Assembly: GCA_900455085.1 (NCBI GenBank)
Contig: UGTZ01000001.1
Coordinates: 1,456,501-1,520,500, forward strand
Direction: 5' to 3'
Length of the DNA: 64,000 nt
DNA from: Providencia rettgeri
GTDB taxonomy: Bacteria > Pseudomonadota > Gammaproteobacteria > Enterobacterales > Enterobacteriaceae
In this document: positions 29,855 to 39,237 of the stretch, piece after piece
Numbering within the stretch: position 1 is the first letter of the stretch
Layout: each line of letters opens with the position of its first letter
The notes under the pieces: model-generated
Database searches by the model: none
Seen by the model: the letters and a program-made list of their open reading frames with translations, nothing else
What the model was told of the DNA's origin: nothing
Made by a program: the position numbers and the translations under genes

Positions 29855-30822
29855 GAATAAACCTTAGGCTTTGTGTGTCACTGGCACTTGTTACGACTTT
29901 TTTTAGTCATGCTCCAAAAGCAGAGCGCTTTAACAATATAATTGATGATTTTGATACTTACCTTCAAATGGAAAAAGAAGGCAAAGTGCAAGAACAAAAG
30001 CAGCAATTGCCAGTTAATACACAAAACCAAGGTTATGATATCTTTTCTTCGCTATCTACTGTTCCTGCGCCAAAAGAGAAACAAAAATCTGCGGCAGCTA
30101 AAGCTAATAAAGGAACTAAAAGCAAAGCAACAGGGAAGAATAAATCTGCGGCTACATCAACAAAGAAAACAGATGTAGTGAAAGCAGATCCTACTGAGCC
30201 AGAAAAAACGACGTTTCCTGAGGTGTGTGCGGTGACGACAGAAAATGGCGTAGCCCCTATTTTATTGTCGTCTTACCCTTATTTTTTTCAAAGCAATCAA
30301 TGGGATCCTGCTTATCTAGCAAAAGATTTCGCAAAGTATCAATTAGTTCTTGACCCTCTCGGCTTATATGCGTCTAAATTTGCTAAGCCAAATGGTATTA
30401 ATGCCTCTGCTTATCTTGAGCAGTTAGCGCAATTAATTGAACGTCAGCAATTAACTCATTTATATAAGTTTGGTATTGCTCAAGGAGTAGGCCAACTTAT
30501 TACCTATAATCATTTACTCAATGATGAACAACTTGTTTCTGAACTCATTAATCATAATAAGAGTATTGCGCAATTAACGCATACAATTACCGAAAAGCAA
30601 TTTGAGATTGATAAATTAAATGATGAGGTTCTGAAGAATAAAGAGCAAATAGCTCAATTACAGGCGATTGTAGATTCATCAGATGACCAGTCTTTAGTTG
30701 ACACATTAAAGGCTAAATTGGTGGATGCACAAAAAACAATTGAGCAAAAGCAAAATAGCCTTGAGCAATTGAGCCAAGAAAATCAACAAACCCAAGAAAC
30801 AATTGCTCAGCTTGATGGTTAG
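29851..30822 (+). pseudogene. Giant coiled-coil FKBP-like gene, 5' fragment (split by IS91-like element)
   Basis: Signal peptide (MRINLRLCVSLALVTTFFSH, likely cut near PKA-ERF), then a Lys/Ala-rich low-complexity segment about 70-110, then a small helical domain about 125-235 whose segment LYKFGIAQGVGQLITYN faintly recalls the FKBP_N (Mip/FkpA dimerisation) helix pattern, then coiled coil to the break. Native coding ends at base 30814; the last codons and stop at 30820-30822 come from the inserted element. Continuing at 32255 restores the frame (AQL-V-QKQLNE), giving a predicted parent protein of about 1,674 residues. Confidence 0.8.
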
Positions 30823-32254
30823 GAAATTCGATGAACAGTTTAATGAGTTAATAACGATAAGTTTCGGTATCAAAGTCTGTTAAAGGGTCTCTATCGTATT
30901 TAAACCTAACCATGATAACGTGTAATCGCGCTTTTTTTAACCAAAAACTGAAATAATAGGCACACTGATCTTAGGCCGCGGTTTGTAACCATCGCTTTTT
31001 AGCCATTTTATCCCGCCTTTCTGACAGCAAAGTCACCGCGTGTAGACCTTTTTCCGCACTCATAAACCGCAGTCGGTTGCCACATAAAATGCATTGGTAC
31101 GGATCGGTGTTTAAAAACCCTTTGATAAGCGCTGCAAAGCCCGGTTTTTCAGGCACGTTAGGGTGTATCATGTCCAACGCGTCATACACTTTAGATAACA
31201 AGCGTCCACGTTTTCGATTGGCTAAAAAACCGTAATAACGGATCATCTTAAAATGTCGCGCTGGGATATGACTGACGTAACGTCGTATCATTTCTTCTTG
31301 AGATAAGGTCTGTCGTCGGTATTGTTGGCTATGGTGGTCATAATAATGATGAACCACGGCGCCCCCACTGTAATGTTTCAATTGAGAAGCCGAGATAGGC
31401 GGTCGTTTTAAGTAACGCCCAAGATATTTGACGTTGTGCCAGGCGCCTCGGGTCTTTTTAGCAAAATGCAGTTTCCAATAGCGCTGGAACTGGGCATTGA
31501 GGTAACGACACCAGGTCGGATAATCGCGAATATGCCCGAAGCCAGGCAATTTATTCGGTAGTAACTGAAAATAGCTGTCACGCAGGAGCCGAATGACGGC
31601 ACTGCGCCAGACTTTTTCGACGTCTTTCTTTTTGAAAAAAATGGGCTTCCAGGTATCGTATTTGGTGAGACCGCCTCGGGTCACTGATAAATGAATATGC
31701 GGATGTTGATTGAGTTGGCGGCCGTAGGTGTGGAGGGCGCAAAAGATACCGATTTCGAGTCCAAGGCGTCTGGCATGTTTGAGCATAGCACGCGTTGCAC
31801 AGCGAAAGAGTTGGTTGAGCAAGAGCCAATTATTGTTGAAGAAAGGCCAAAGCAGATGAGGCATGGTGAGGGTAATATGCTGCCATTCGCAGTCCGGCAA
31901 AATATGGCGCTGCTGGGCGATCCATTGTTCGGTGCCTTTGAGACCACAGGCACTGCAGGCTTTGGATTTACAGGTTTGACAAAAGAAACGAGAATGTGTG
32001 CAATCAGAAGAAGAGCAGCAATAACGTCGAACGCCCATAGCACAGGTGCTACAGGCGAGCATCTTTTCAACACAGAGGAGTTGCCATTCATCGACGTGAT
32101 TATTTTCGATGAAGCGATCCCATCCGTCATCGTATTGAAATAGTAATTTAGCGGGTCTGGGAATATACATAGAGCAGAGTATAAAAGACGGGAAGGGAGT
32201 TGCCTAGAAATAGAGCGGCTTCGCCGCGATGCTCACGCCAAAGGCGTGCTTATG
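30815..32254 (-). mobile_element. IS91-family insertion sequence inside the giant coiled-coil gene
   Basis: About 1,440 bp carrying one transposase gene. Ends are inferred: on the element's strand the 3' (ori) end abuts CAAG (plus-strand CTTG 30811-30814), a known IS91 target tetranucleotide, and the family makes no target duplication. Excision at 30814/32255 rejoins the host frame exactly (one G is shared, so limits may be 30814-32253). The other end has strong hairpins, GCGGCTTCGCCGC and CACGCCAAAGGCGTG, typical of ter-type ends. Confidence 0.8.
30971..32170 (-). CDS. IS91-family HUH transposase
   Basis: 399 residues. N-terminal zinc-binding segment with many Cys (CSTCAMG, CCSSSDC, CQTCKSKACSACG), the HUH motif in HPHIHLSVTRGG near residue 157, and a catalytic-Tyr region VKYLGRYLKRPPIS near 250, as in rolling-circle IS91/ISCR transposases. 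Intact, so the element may be active. Start ATG 32170. Confidence 0.9.
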   Translation of the reverse strand: MYIPRPAKLLFQYDDGWDRFIENNHVDEWQLLCVEKMLACSTCAMGVRRYCCSSSDCTHSRFFCQTCKSKACSACGLKGTEQWIAQQRHILPDCEWQHITLTMPHLLWPFFNNNWLLLNQLFRCATRAMLKHARRLGLEIGIFCALHTYGRQLNQHPHIHLSVTRGGLTKYDTWKPIFFKKKDVEKVWRSAVIRLLRDSYFQLLPNKLPGFGHIRDYPTWCRYLNAQFQRYWKLHFAKKTRGAWHNVKYLGRYLKRPPISASQLKHYSGGAVVHHYYDHHSQQYRRQTLSQEEMIRRYVSHIPARHFKMIRYYGFLANRKRGRLLSKVYDALDMIHPNVPEKPGFAALIKGFLNTDPYQCILCGNRLRFMSAEKGLHAVTLLSERRDKMAKKRWLQTAA

Positions 32255-35200
32255 TTCAAAAACAATTAAATGAAAGTGTTGTTGAACAAGCTCAACTTAA
32301 ACAGCAATTAGCAGAGAAAGAACAGCAATTTGCCTCAGCGAATTTGAAAATTGAACAACTGACAGCTGATATTGCAAAATTAGAGTCAGAGGCTAAAAAT
32401 CAACTACAACTCGTGGGTAACACTGATGAACAGATAAAATCAGTGACAGCTGAGCTTTTACAGCAAAAAGAGTTGTTAAAACAAAAAGAAAATGAACTAG
32501 CAACGGCTAAAAGTGAAAAAGATGGCGTTCAATCTTCTTTAGTTGCTCAGCAAGAAAAAAGTAAATCACTCGAGTCTCAAAACCAGCAATTACAAGCCCA
32601 GTTGGTTGAAAAAGAACAATTAGCGGAAAAAATTCAAGCTTCCTTGGCGGAAAAAACTGAACAAGCAGAACAAAAAGTTGCATTAGAAAATGCATTAAAA
32701 GCGGCTCAGGAGCAGCTTAATTCATATCAAAGCACGCAGAATACGTTAGCAAAACAGTTGGCTCAAAGTGAAAAACAACAGGAAGACTTGCAGGCAAAAC
32801 TCAGCCAGCAAGAGCAGAGTTATGCCACCGCACAAGCGCAGCTGAAGCAAGCGAAGGCGGACTTACAAAAACTCCAAGCGGATGTGGAAAAACAAACCGC
32901 GTTGATGAGCCAAGCCAGCGATCAGCAAGTTAAAGCGCTGACGGCGGATTTAAACAAACAACTGGCGTTGTTGAAGCAAAAAGAAGACGGGTTGAAGAGA
33001 GCGGAAGCGGAAAGCCAAACCACCCGTGACGCCTTAGCCAAACAGCAAGCGGATGCGAAAGCATTAGCTGAGAAAAACCAGCAGTTGGTCGCAGAGCTCC
33101 AGCAAAAAGCGCAACAAGCAGATAAAATTCAGGCGTCATTAGCGGAGCAAACCGCGAAAGCGGCTGAGAAAGTGGCGTTAGAAGCCGAACTGGCCGCGGC
33201 GAAAAAACAGCTAGCCGAGCACCAAGCCGCACAAAATGCGTTGTCAAAACAGTTCGCGAGCAGCGAAAAACAGCAGGCGGACTTGCAGGGGAAACTTCGT
33301 CAACAAGAGCAAGATTACGCTGCAGCTCAGGCGCAGCTGAAGCAAGCGAAGGCGGACTTACAAAAACTCCAAGCGGATGTGGAAAAACAAACCGCGTTGA
33401 TGAGCCAAGCCAGCGATCAGCAAGTTAAAGTGCTGACGGCGGATTTAAACAAACAACTGGCGTTGCTGAAGCAAAAAGAAGACGGGTTGAAGAGAGCGGA
33501 AACCGAAAGCCAAACCACCCGTGACGCCTTAGCCAAACAGCAAGCGGATGCGAAAGCATTAGCTGAGAAAAACCAGCAGTTGGTCGCAGAGCTCCAGCAA
33601 AAAGCGCAACAAGCAGATAAAATTCAGGCGTCATTAGCGGAGCAAACCGCGAAAGCGGCTGAGAAAGTGGCGTTAGAAGTCGAACTGGCCGCGGCGAAAA
33701 AACAGCTAGCCGAGCAGCAAGCCGCACAAAATGCGTTGTCAAAACAGTTCGCGAGCAGCGAAAAACAGCAGGCGGACTTGCTGGCAAAACTTAGCCAGCA
33801 AGAGCAGAGTTATGCCACCGCACAAGCGCAGCTGAAGCAAGCGAAGGCGGACTTACAAAAACTCCAAGCGGATGTGGAAAAACAAACCGCGTTGATGAGC
33901 CAAGCCAGCGATCAGCAAGTTAAAGCGCTGACGGCGGATTTAAACAAACAACTCGCGTTGCTGAAGCAAAAAGAAGACGGGTTGAAGAGAGCGGAAACCG
34001 AAAGCCAAACCACCCGTGACGCCTTAGCCAAACAGCAAGCGGATGCGAAAGCGTTAGCCGAGAAAAACCAGCAGTTGGTCGCAGAGCTCCAGCAAAAAGC
34101 GCAACAAGCAGATAAAATTCAGGCATCATTAGCGGAGCAAACCGCGAAAGCGGCTGAGAAAGTGGCGTTAGAAGCCGAACTGGCCGCGGCGAAAAAACAG
34201 CTAGCCGAGCACCAAGCCGCGCAAAATGCGTTGTCAAAACAGTTTGCGAACAGTGAAAAACAGCAGGCGGACTTGCTGGCAAAACTTAGCCAGCAAGAGC
34301 AGAGTTATGCCACCGCACAAGCGCAGCTGAAGCAAGCGAAGGCGGACTTACAAAAACTCCAAGCGGATGTGGAAAAACAAACCGCGTTGATGAGCCAAGC
34401 CAGCGATCAGCAAGTTAAAGCGCTGACGGCGGATTTAAACAAACAACTCGCGTTGCTGAAGCAAAAAGAAGACGGGTTGAAGAGAGCGGAAACCGAAAGC
34501 CAAACCACCCGTGACGCCTTAGCCAAACAGCAAGCGGATGCGAAAGCGTTAGCCGAGAAAAACCAGCAGTTGGTCGCAGAGCTCCAGCAAAAAGCGCAAC
34601 AAGCAGATAAAATTCAGGCATCATTAGCGGAGCAAACCGCGAAAGCGGCTGAGAAAGTGGCGTTAGAAGCCGAACTGGCCGCGGCGAAAAAACAGCTAGC
34701 CGAGCACCAAGCCGCGCAAAATGCGTTGTCAAAACAGTTTGCGAACAGTGAAAAACAGCAGGCGGACTTGCTGGCAAAACTTAGCCAGCAAGAGCAGAGT
34801 TATGCCACCGCACAAGCGCAGCTGAAGCAAGCGAAGGCGGACTTACAAAAACTCCAAGCGGATGTGGAAAAACAAACCGCGTTGATGAGCCAAGCCAGCG
34901 ATCAGCAAGTTAAAGCGCTGACGGCGGATTTAAACAAACAACTCGCGTTGCTGAAGCAAAAAGAAGACGGGTTGAAGAGAGCGGAAACCGAAAGCCAAAC
35001 CACCCGTGACGCCTTAGCCAAACAGCAAGCGGATGCGAAAGCGTTAGCCGAGAAAAACCAGCAGTTGGTCGCAGAGCTCCAGCAAAAAGCGCAACAAGCA
35101 GATAAAATTCAGGCATCATTAGCGGAGCAAACCGCGAAAGCGGCTGAGAAAGTGGCGTTAGAAGCCGAACTGGCCGCGGCGAAAAAACAGCTAGCCGAGC

Positions 35201-36315
35201 AGCAAGCGACGCAAAATGCGTTGTCAAAACAGTTTGCGAACAGTGAAAAACAGCAGGCGGACTTGCAGGCAAAACTCAGCCAGCAAGAGCAGAGTTATGC
35301 CACCGCACAAGCGCAGCTGAAGCAAGCCAACGCAGACCTGTTGAAGTTACAAAAAGATGTTGAAAAACAAACAGCGCTAATAGGGCAAGCAAGTGACAAG
35401 CAAGTTAAAGAGCTAACAATAAACTTAAATAAACAGATTGCCCTATTGAAACAGAAAGAATCAGCTTTAGCTAAGTTAGAATCTGAGAAAAAATCAATTA
35501 ATGATGCTCTTACTGCCCAAGAAAATGAGAAGAGAAAACTTGAGCAGCAAAATCAGCAATTTGTTAAGCAGACTAAGTCTCAAGAAGACAAAATTAACAA
35601 ACTTGAAAGTGATATAGCGGCTAAAACAAAGAAACAGTCTGAGGTTGAGCAAAAACTGGCAGACACAAATAAGCTTTTTGGTGATTTAAAAACGACTTCT
35701 CAGAAAGAATTAGCATTAGCACAAGAGAAATTGAAAAAATTACAAACAGAGTTAGATTCGCGTAAATCCATTTCGAGTGATGAAACTTTAAAATTACAAA
35801 TTGCGGACTTGAACCGATTGATAACTCAACTACAAGATGAAAATGATGCATTAAAAGCGAGAAGTGGATCAAAAACGAATACAGGTTTGGCTGGACGAGT
35901 TCCGCCTAGTAAAGATTTAAAAGCGATCGCTGCAGAAAATGCGAAGAAAAACCAAAAGATTATTGAACAAATTACTGCTCAAAAATACAGTAAGCTCGAT
36001 AACAACACTTACTATAAGATCATGCAAGCAGGCTCACCGATAAAAGACGTCAAAAATAAAGATGTAACTTTTATTATGAGGGAACAATTGACGGATGGTA
36101 AGGTTACAGTATTGTACACCGATCAAAACCCTGTCACATTGCCTTATAGCCAGTTACCAGCTCCATTAAATTCCTTTGTAGAACGAGCAGGGGAAGGGGG
36201 CATGGTTAAGGTATATATTAAGCCTGAAGGAGGGTATGGTGTTGAAGGTATACCTGGTGAAGTACCACCAAACTCCATGTCAATTATTGATTTGAAAATA
36301 ATTAAAGCAAAATAA
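32255..36315 (+). pseudogene. Giant coiled-coil FKBP-like gene, 3' fragment
   Basis: About 1,352 residues from QKQLNESVVEQ onward. An open frame extends back into the element to 32200, so translation of this part would need an internal start. Residues cover seven 165-residue coiled-coil repeats (32326-35790) rich in Gln, Lys, Ala and Glu, then a further coiled coil, and a C-terminal domain of about 110 residues: YYKIMQAGSP, KDVTFIMREQLTDGKV, YIKPEGGYGVEG, VPPNSMSIIDLKIIK. This pattern aligns by eye with the FkpA/Mip FKBP domain (YG..G.P.IPPNS.L.FDVELL), but the FD and W active-site positions are missing, so isomerase activity is doubtful. Confidence 0.75.
32326..35790 (+). repeat. Seven 495-bp tandem repeats within the giant coiled-coil gene
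   Basis: The landmark TATGCCACCGCACAAGCGCA recurs at 32821, 33811, 34306, 34801 and 35296, with a diverged version at 33316: exactly 495 bp (165 codons) each. Units starting 32821-34801 are almost identical; the unit before (from about 32326) and the one after (from about 35296) are clearly diverged. The unit text runs LKQAKADLQKLQADVEKQTA, LTADLNKQLALLKQKEDGLK, ALAKQQADAKALAEKNQQ and ELAAAKKQLAE. 165 equals 15 x 11, compatible with a hendecad coiled coil, and is not a multiple of 7. Confidence 0.95.
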
Positions 36316-36340
36316 TATAATTTTTGTCTAAGTTTATCTT

Positions 36341-36380
36341 AAAGGTAATTTGTCACTGAAAAGGCAAATTACCTTTTTTG
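36341..36380 (+). terminator. Rho-independent terminator after the coiled-coil gene
   Basis: AAGGTAATTTG pairs with CAAATTACCTT across a 12-nt loop and six T follow. Confidence 0.9.
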
Positions 36381-36402
36381 TGATGTATTAATTTAAAAGG
36401 GA

Positions 36403-36465
36403 GTATAAGAAGTATAAGAAGTATAAGTAGTATAAGAAGTATAAGAAGTATAAGAAGTATAAGAA
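36403..36465 (+). repeat. Tandem 9-bp repeat, seven copies
   Basis: GTATAAGAA repeated seven times, the third copy being GTATAAGTA. It lies between the terminator of the coiled-coil gene and a possible gene remnant; the copy number is likely variable. Confidence 0.95.
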
Positions 36466-36542
36466 GTTTAGGTGAATACTTAAAAGGGGGAGAGCTGCTT
36501 GCCGTTCTGCCAGATTATATTTCTATAACTGACAGGGCATGA
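36466..36542 (+). pseudogene. Possible remnant of a LysR-type regulator C-terminus
   Basis: Downstream of the 9-bp repeats an open frame reads GEYLKGGELLAVLPDYISIT and ends at TGA. The pattern G-E-L-x-x-V-L-P-D-Y is typical of the extreme C-terminus of LysR-type regulators. Nothing of the rest of such a gene is present upstream, so this would be a short decayed fragment; chance resemblance is possible. Confidence 0.3.
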
Positions 36543-36562
36543 GTTTGAATATTACTGAGCGG

Positions 36563-37381
36563 TTAAGCTGCTATTCTTGACCGACTCGGAGTGTATCCAA
36601 ATCTTTTTCGATAAGTTTGAGTGAAGTAAGATTGACTTGAAAAACCAGCTTCCATTGAAACTTCAACAATACTCATTGTTGTGTTAATTAATAACTGGTG
36701 TGCATACATAATACGTTTTTCACTAATCCAAGAACGTGGTGATGTAGCATAAACGGTATTGAACAGCTCTTTAAAGGTTGTTAACCCCATGCCAAAAGTA
36801 CGTGCAAACTCACTTAATCTCCACTCCTTAAGATAATTATTTTCCATAAATAATTGCAAACGCTCTACTTGGCGACTACTCAGCTGTCTAAAATTAGATA
36901 ACAATAAAGCACCTTGTTCACTGTAGCTCAGTAATAATAATAACTCGCTTACTCTGAGTGAGAAGATAACATCAGGGTATTCATTATTGATAAATGCATT
37001 TAAGCTTGCTTTAATTTCGTTAATGAGAGGAGAAGAATTAAATTTAATTACATCACATGGTAAGCCTTCACCGCGGTCTATTCCACTTAACTCAGCACCA
37101 TGATTGGAGATGAAGTTACGTAAAAACTTATCATCTAAAGAAATCCAAAGTAAATCACAATTTGTTGTTTCAGCGAGCTGCAATGAGTAAGCGCCTTGTT
37201 TGTGATATAAGATATCACCTTCATTTAAACGTTGAGAGTTAGATGGGGTTTCTAGTAATACCGAGCCTTGCTCTACGATTAAAAGCCCTTTGGTTTCTAA
37301 ATCGATAATGTGATGAGCTGCGTTACTATTAACTTTTATTTGTTTAATTACGTATTGATTTGGTGAATTTACTACTTGCAT
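36563..37381 (-). CDS. AraC-family transcriptional regulator
   Basis: 272 residues from ATG 37381, which has GAAGG six bases upstream; the frame extends further but without a ribosome binding site. N-terminal cupin-like region (residues about 20-90, GLLIVEQGSVLLE, NEGDILYHKQG) and a C-terminal double HTH: RLSEFARTFGMGLTTFKELF and VSMEAGFSSQSYFTQTYRKR ending GYTPSRSR. The small N-domain and low GC recall virulence/surface regulators, but the target is unknown. It faces the coiled-coil operon convergently. Confidence 0.85.
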   Translation of the reverse strand: MQVVNSPNQYVIKQIKVNSNAAHHIIDLETKGLLIVEQGSVLLETPSNSQRLNEGDILYHKQGAYSLQLAETTNCDLLWISLDDKFLRNFISNHGAELSGIDRGEGLPCDVIKFNSSPLINEIKASLNAFINNEYPDVIFSLRVSELLLLLSYSEQGALLLSNFRQLSSRQVERLQLFMENNYLKEWRLSEFARTFGMGLTTFKELFNTVYATSPRSWISEKRIMYAHQLLINTTMSIVEVSMEAGFSSQSYFTQTYRKRFGYTPSRSRIAA

Positions 37382-38109
37382 GACGATACCTTCATTAATT
37401 GTATTTAAATATAACTTCAAAATTAAATGTTCAACAATTTCCACCTGGTGATATAAAGCATGGATGTTATTAGTATGTTTGAAATTATATAAATCGATTA
37501 ATTTTGTGTCACATTGTAATTCCAAATATAAATAAATGTTTCCAAATATATATTTTCCGATCTTTTTCTGCAATTAGCTCGGTATTTATTGGTTTTAAAA
37601 TGGTATTTTTTCTGTTTATTCCTATAATTTTAATTAGTTTAGATTAAAATTCTAAATTAATAAAATTAGTCGGTTGTTAATATATTATTGTTTATTACAC
37701 ATAAAATGTGTTTTTTTTCTACTTTCTGCTCACTTATCATTTTTAGTATAGTAATATGAATTTTAGCTATGCTAATGATGATATTAGAATTCGTTAAAAC
37801 TATTATTGATTAATTTCATTAATGTAATAATTAATTACTAACTTCATTTATTTTTGTTTATAATCGTATCGATTAATATTATTTATTAATATGAGGGTAA
37901 TTGCTGTTAAGGTGTGACTTGAGTCTCATTTTTTAGTAGATAGGTTTGAATGATGGCTCTGATAGGTATTTTAAATATATGTTTTGATAAATAGTTTTTT
38001 CTTGTTATTACTTTTCTCGCTTATTATTGTTTAATATACCCGTATTTTATTACTTCTCCTTATACTGTATTTTGCTTAAGTAGAGGGTTAGTTTGAGTTA
38101 TGGTTACGC
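37382..38109. other. AT-rich gene-free stretch
   Basis: About 730 nt of very AT-rich DNA between the AraC-type gene and ygbA. It must contain the AraC-gene promoter. I see no open frame, tRNA or convincing small RNA. Confidence 0.5.
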
Positions 38110-38475
38110 TTATCGAGGTTCTTGCTTCCGAGCTGTGCGTTTATTTACTTTGGTAGGTAAATCAGGAACAGGTTTACGATCATCAATTAAATGGCGTATA
38201 GCGAGTATTGGGTGATGGATTAACATTTTAGGGCCAGCCCAGCGCATAACTAGCTTCATTTGTTCCCGCATTTTGGGTTGGTAACAATGGATTGGACATT
38301 GTTTACATGCTGGTTTTTCTTCCCCATACCGGCATTTTTCTAGCCTATTAACGGCATAGGAAAATAATTTTTGATAAAAATCAGGAGATTCTAGTGGCGC
38401 AGGGTAGGCTTTTTCATAGATTTTTATCATTTTTTCAATCGTTTTAATTTCACGATGAATGCGTTTGCCAACCAT
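38110..38475 (-). CDS. ygbA: YgbA family (nitrous oxide-stimulated promoter) protein
   Basis: 121 residues with a Cys cluster CRYGEEKPACKQCPIHCYQP near residue 48-67, the hallmark of the YgbA family; the four Cys suggest metal or Fe-S binding. In E. coli ygbA is repressed by NsrR and induced by nitric oxide, and has been linked to recovery from nitrosative stress. Basic C-terminus (KVNKRTARKQEPR). Stands alone on the minus strand. Confidence 0.85.
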   Translation of the reverse strand: MVGKRIHREIKTIEKMIKIYEKAYPAPLESPDFYQKLFSYAVNRLEKCRYGEEKPACKQCPIHCYQPKMREQMKLVMRWAGPKMLIHHPILAIRHLIDDRKPVPDLPTKVNKRTARKQEPR

Positions 38476-38606
38476 AGAAAGTCCTTAGAGAATTAAAACA
38501 TATATTTAATATACAATTTTAAGAGGCGAATGGTTAGCTAATGATGATTTATTCGTGTTTTTATTGATAGAGCTCAATTAAATGGTGAATTTTTAGACGC
38601 AATAAA

Positions 38607-38630
38607 AAGAGGGTAAAAAATTACCCTCTT
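38607..38630 (-). terminator. Rho-independent terminator after ydcH
   Basis: AAGAGGGTAA pairs perfectly with TTACCCTCTT over a 4-nt loop; on the minus strand the stem is followed by a T run, so it ends the ydcH transcript. Confidence 0.85.
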
Positions 38631-38758
38631 ATATTAGTGTGAAAAACCACTTAGCTAAGACTAAATGAATCAATATAATATCGTCATTTTTAGAATGTTA
38701 GCTAAGTTTGTGATTTTCGTTATGTGAGAAAAATACCAGATATTATTATCGTGATAAG

Positions 38759-38971
38759 CTATTGACTCGAGAGCATTATCTTTTGCATTTCATCTTTAAG
38801 ATGTAATTTTTCTTTTTTTAGCTTAGCGACATGCTCATTGTAACCAGCTCCAGAAGGACCTTCTAATTTACTGATTTCTTTGTCGAGTTGATGGTGTTTT
38901 TCATAAAGAGTCTGAAAACGGGGATGTGTAGAGATTAATTTTGAAACTAAATCTTGATCTGCTGATAACAT
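38759..38971 (-). CDS. ydcH: YdcH family (DUF465) protein
   Basis: 70 residues, entirely helical. HPRFQTLYEKHHQLDKEISK and LKKEKLHLKDEM match the E. coli YdcH/DUF465 pattern. Function is unknown; the protein is a short coiled coil. GAGGTAG precedes ATG 38971. Confidence 0.88.
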   Translation of the reverse strand: MLSADQDLVSKLISTHPRFQTLYEKHHQLDKEISKLEGPSGAGYNEHVAKLKKEKLHLKDEMQKIMLSSQ

Positions 38972-39237
38972 ACTACCTCCTCAGAATGTATTAAGCCTCA
39001 GATTCAGTATAAACATTGCGTACATTTTGTACATCCAAATAGCTTGTAATTTACATAATTTTTATTAGTTTTATGATCTTTCTACTAGAATTAAGTCGTA
39101 TTACATTGCTTTACCTGAGTTATCTCTATTTTTGTAATTAAGAATCATCTATAGTGATAATTACGACGTAAATGACTTAATATGTATAAAAGTCTGGTTT
39201 TAAAAATTAGTTTTATGTTCTTAAATAGGAATAAATA

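Noticed and set aside
32930..35272. Long minus-strand open frames of 105-120 codons repeating every 495 bp
   Set aside because: They are antisense shadows of the coiled-coil repeats, arising because the plus-strand codon use lacks reverse-complement stops; no ribosome binding sites and no family resemblance.
36403..36465. 9-bp tandem repeat as a CRISPR or integration iteron
   Set aside because: No spacers exist, the unit is too short, and no replication initiator lies nearby; a simple slippage repeat explains it.
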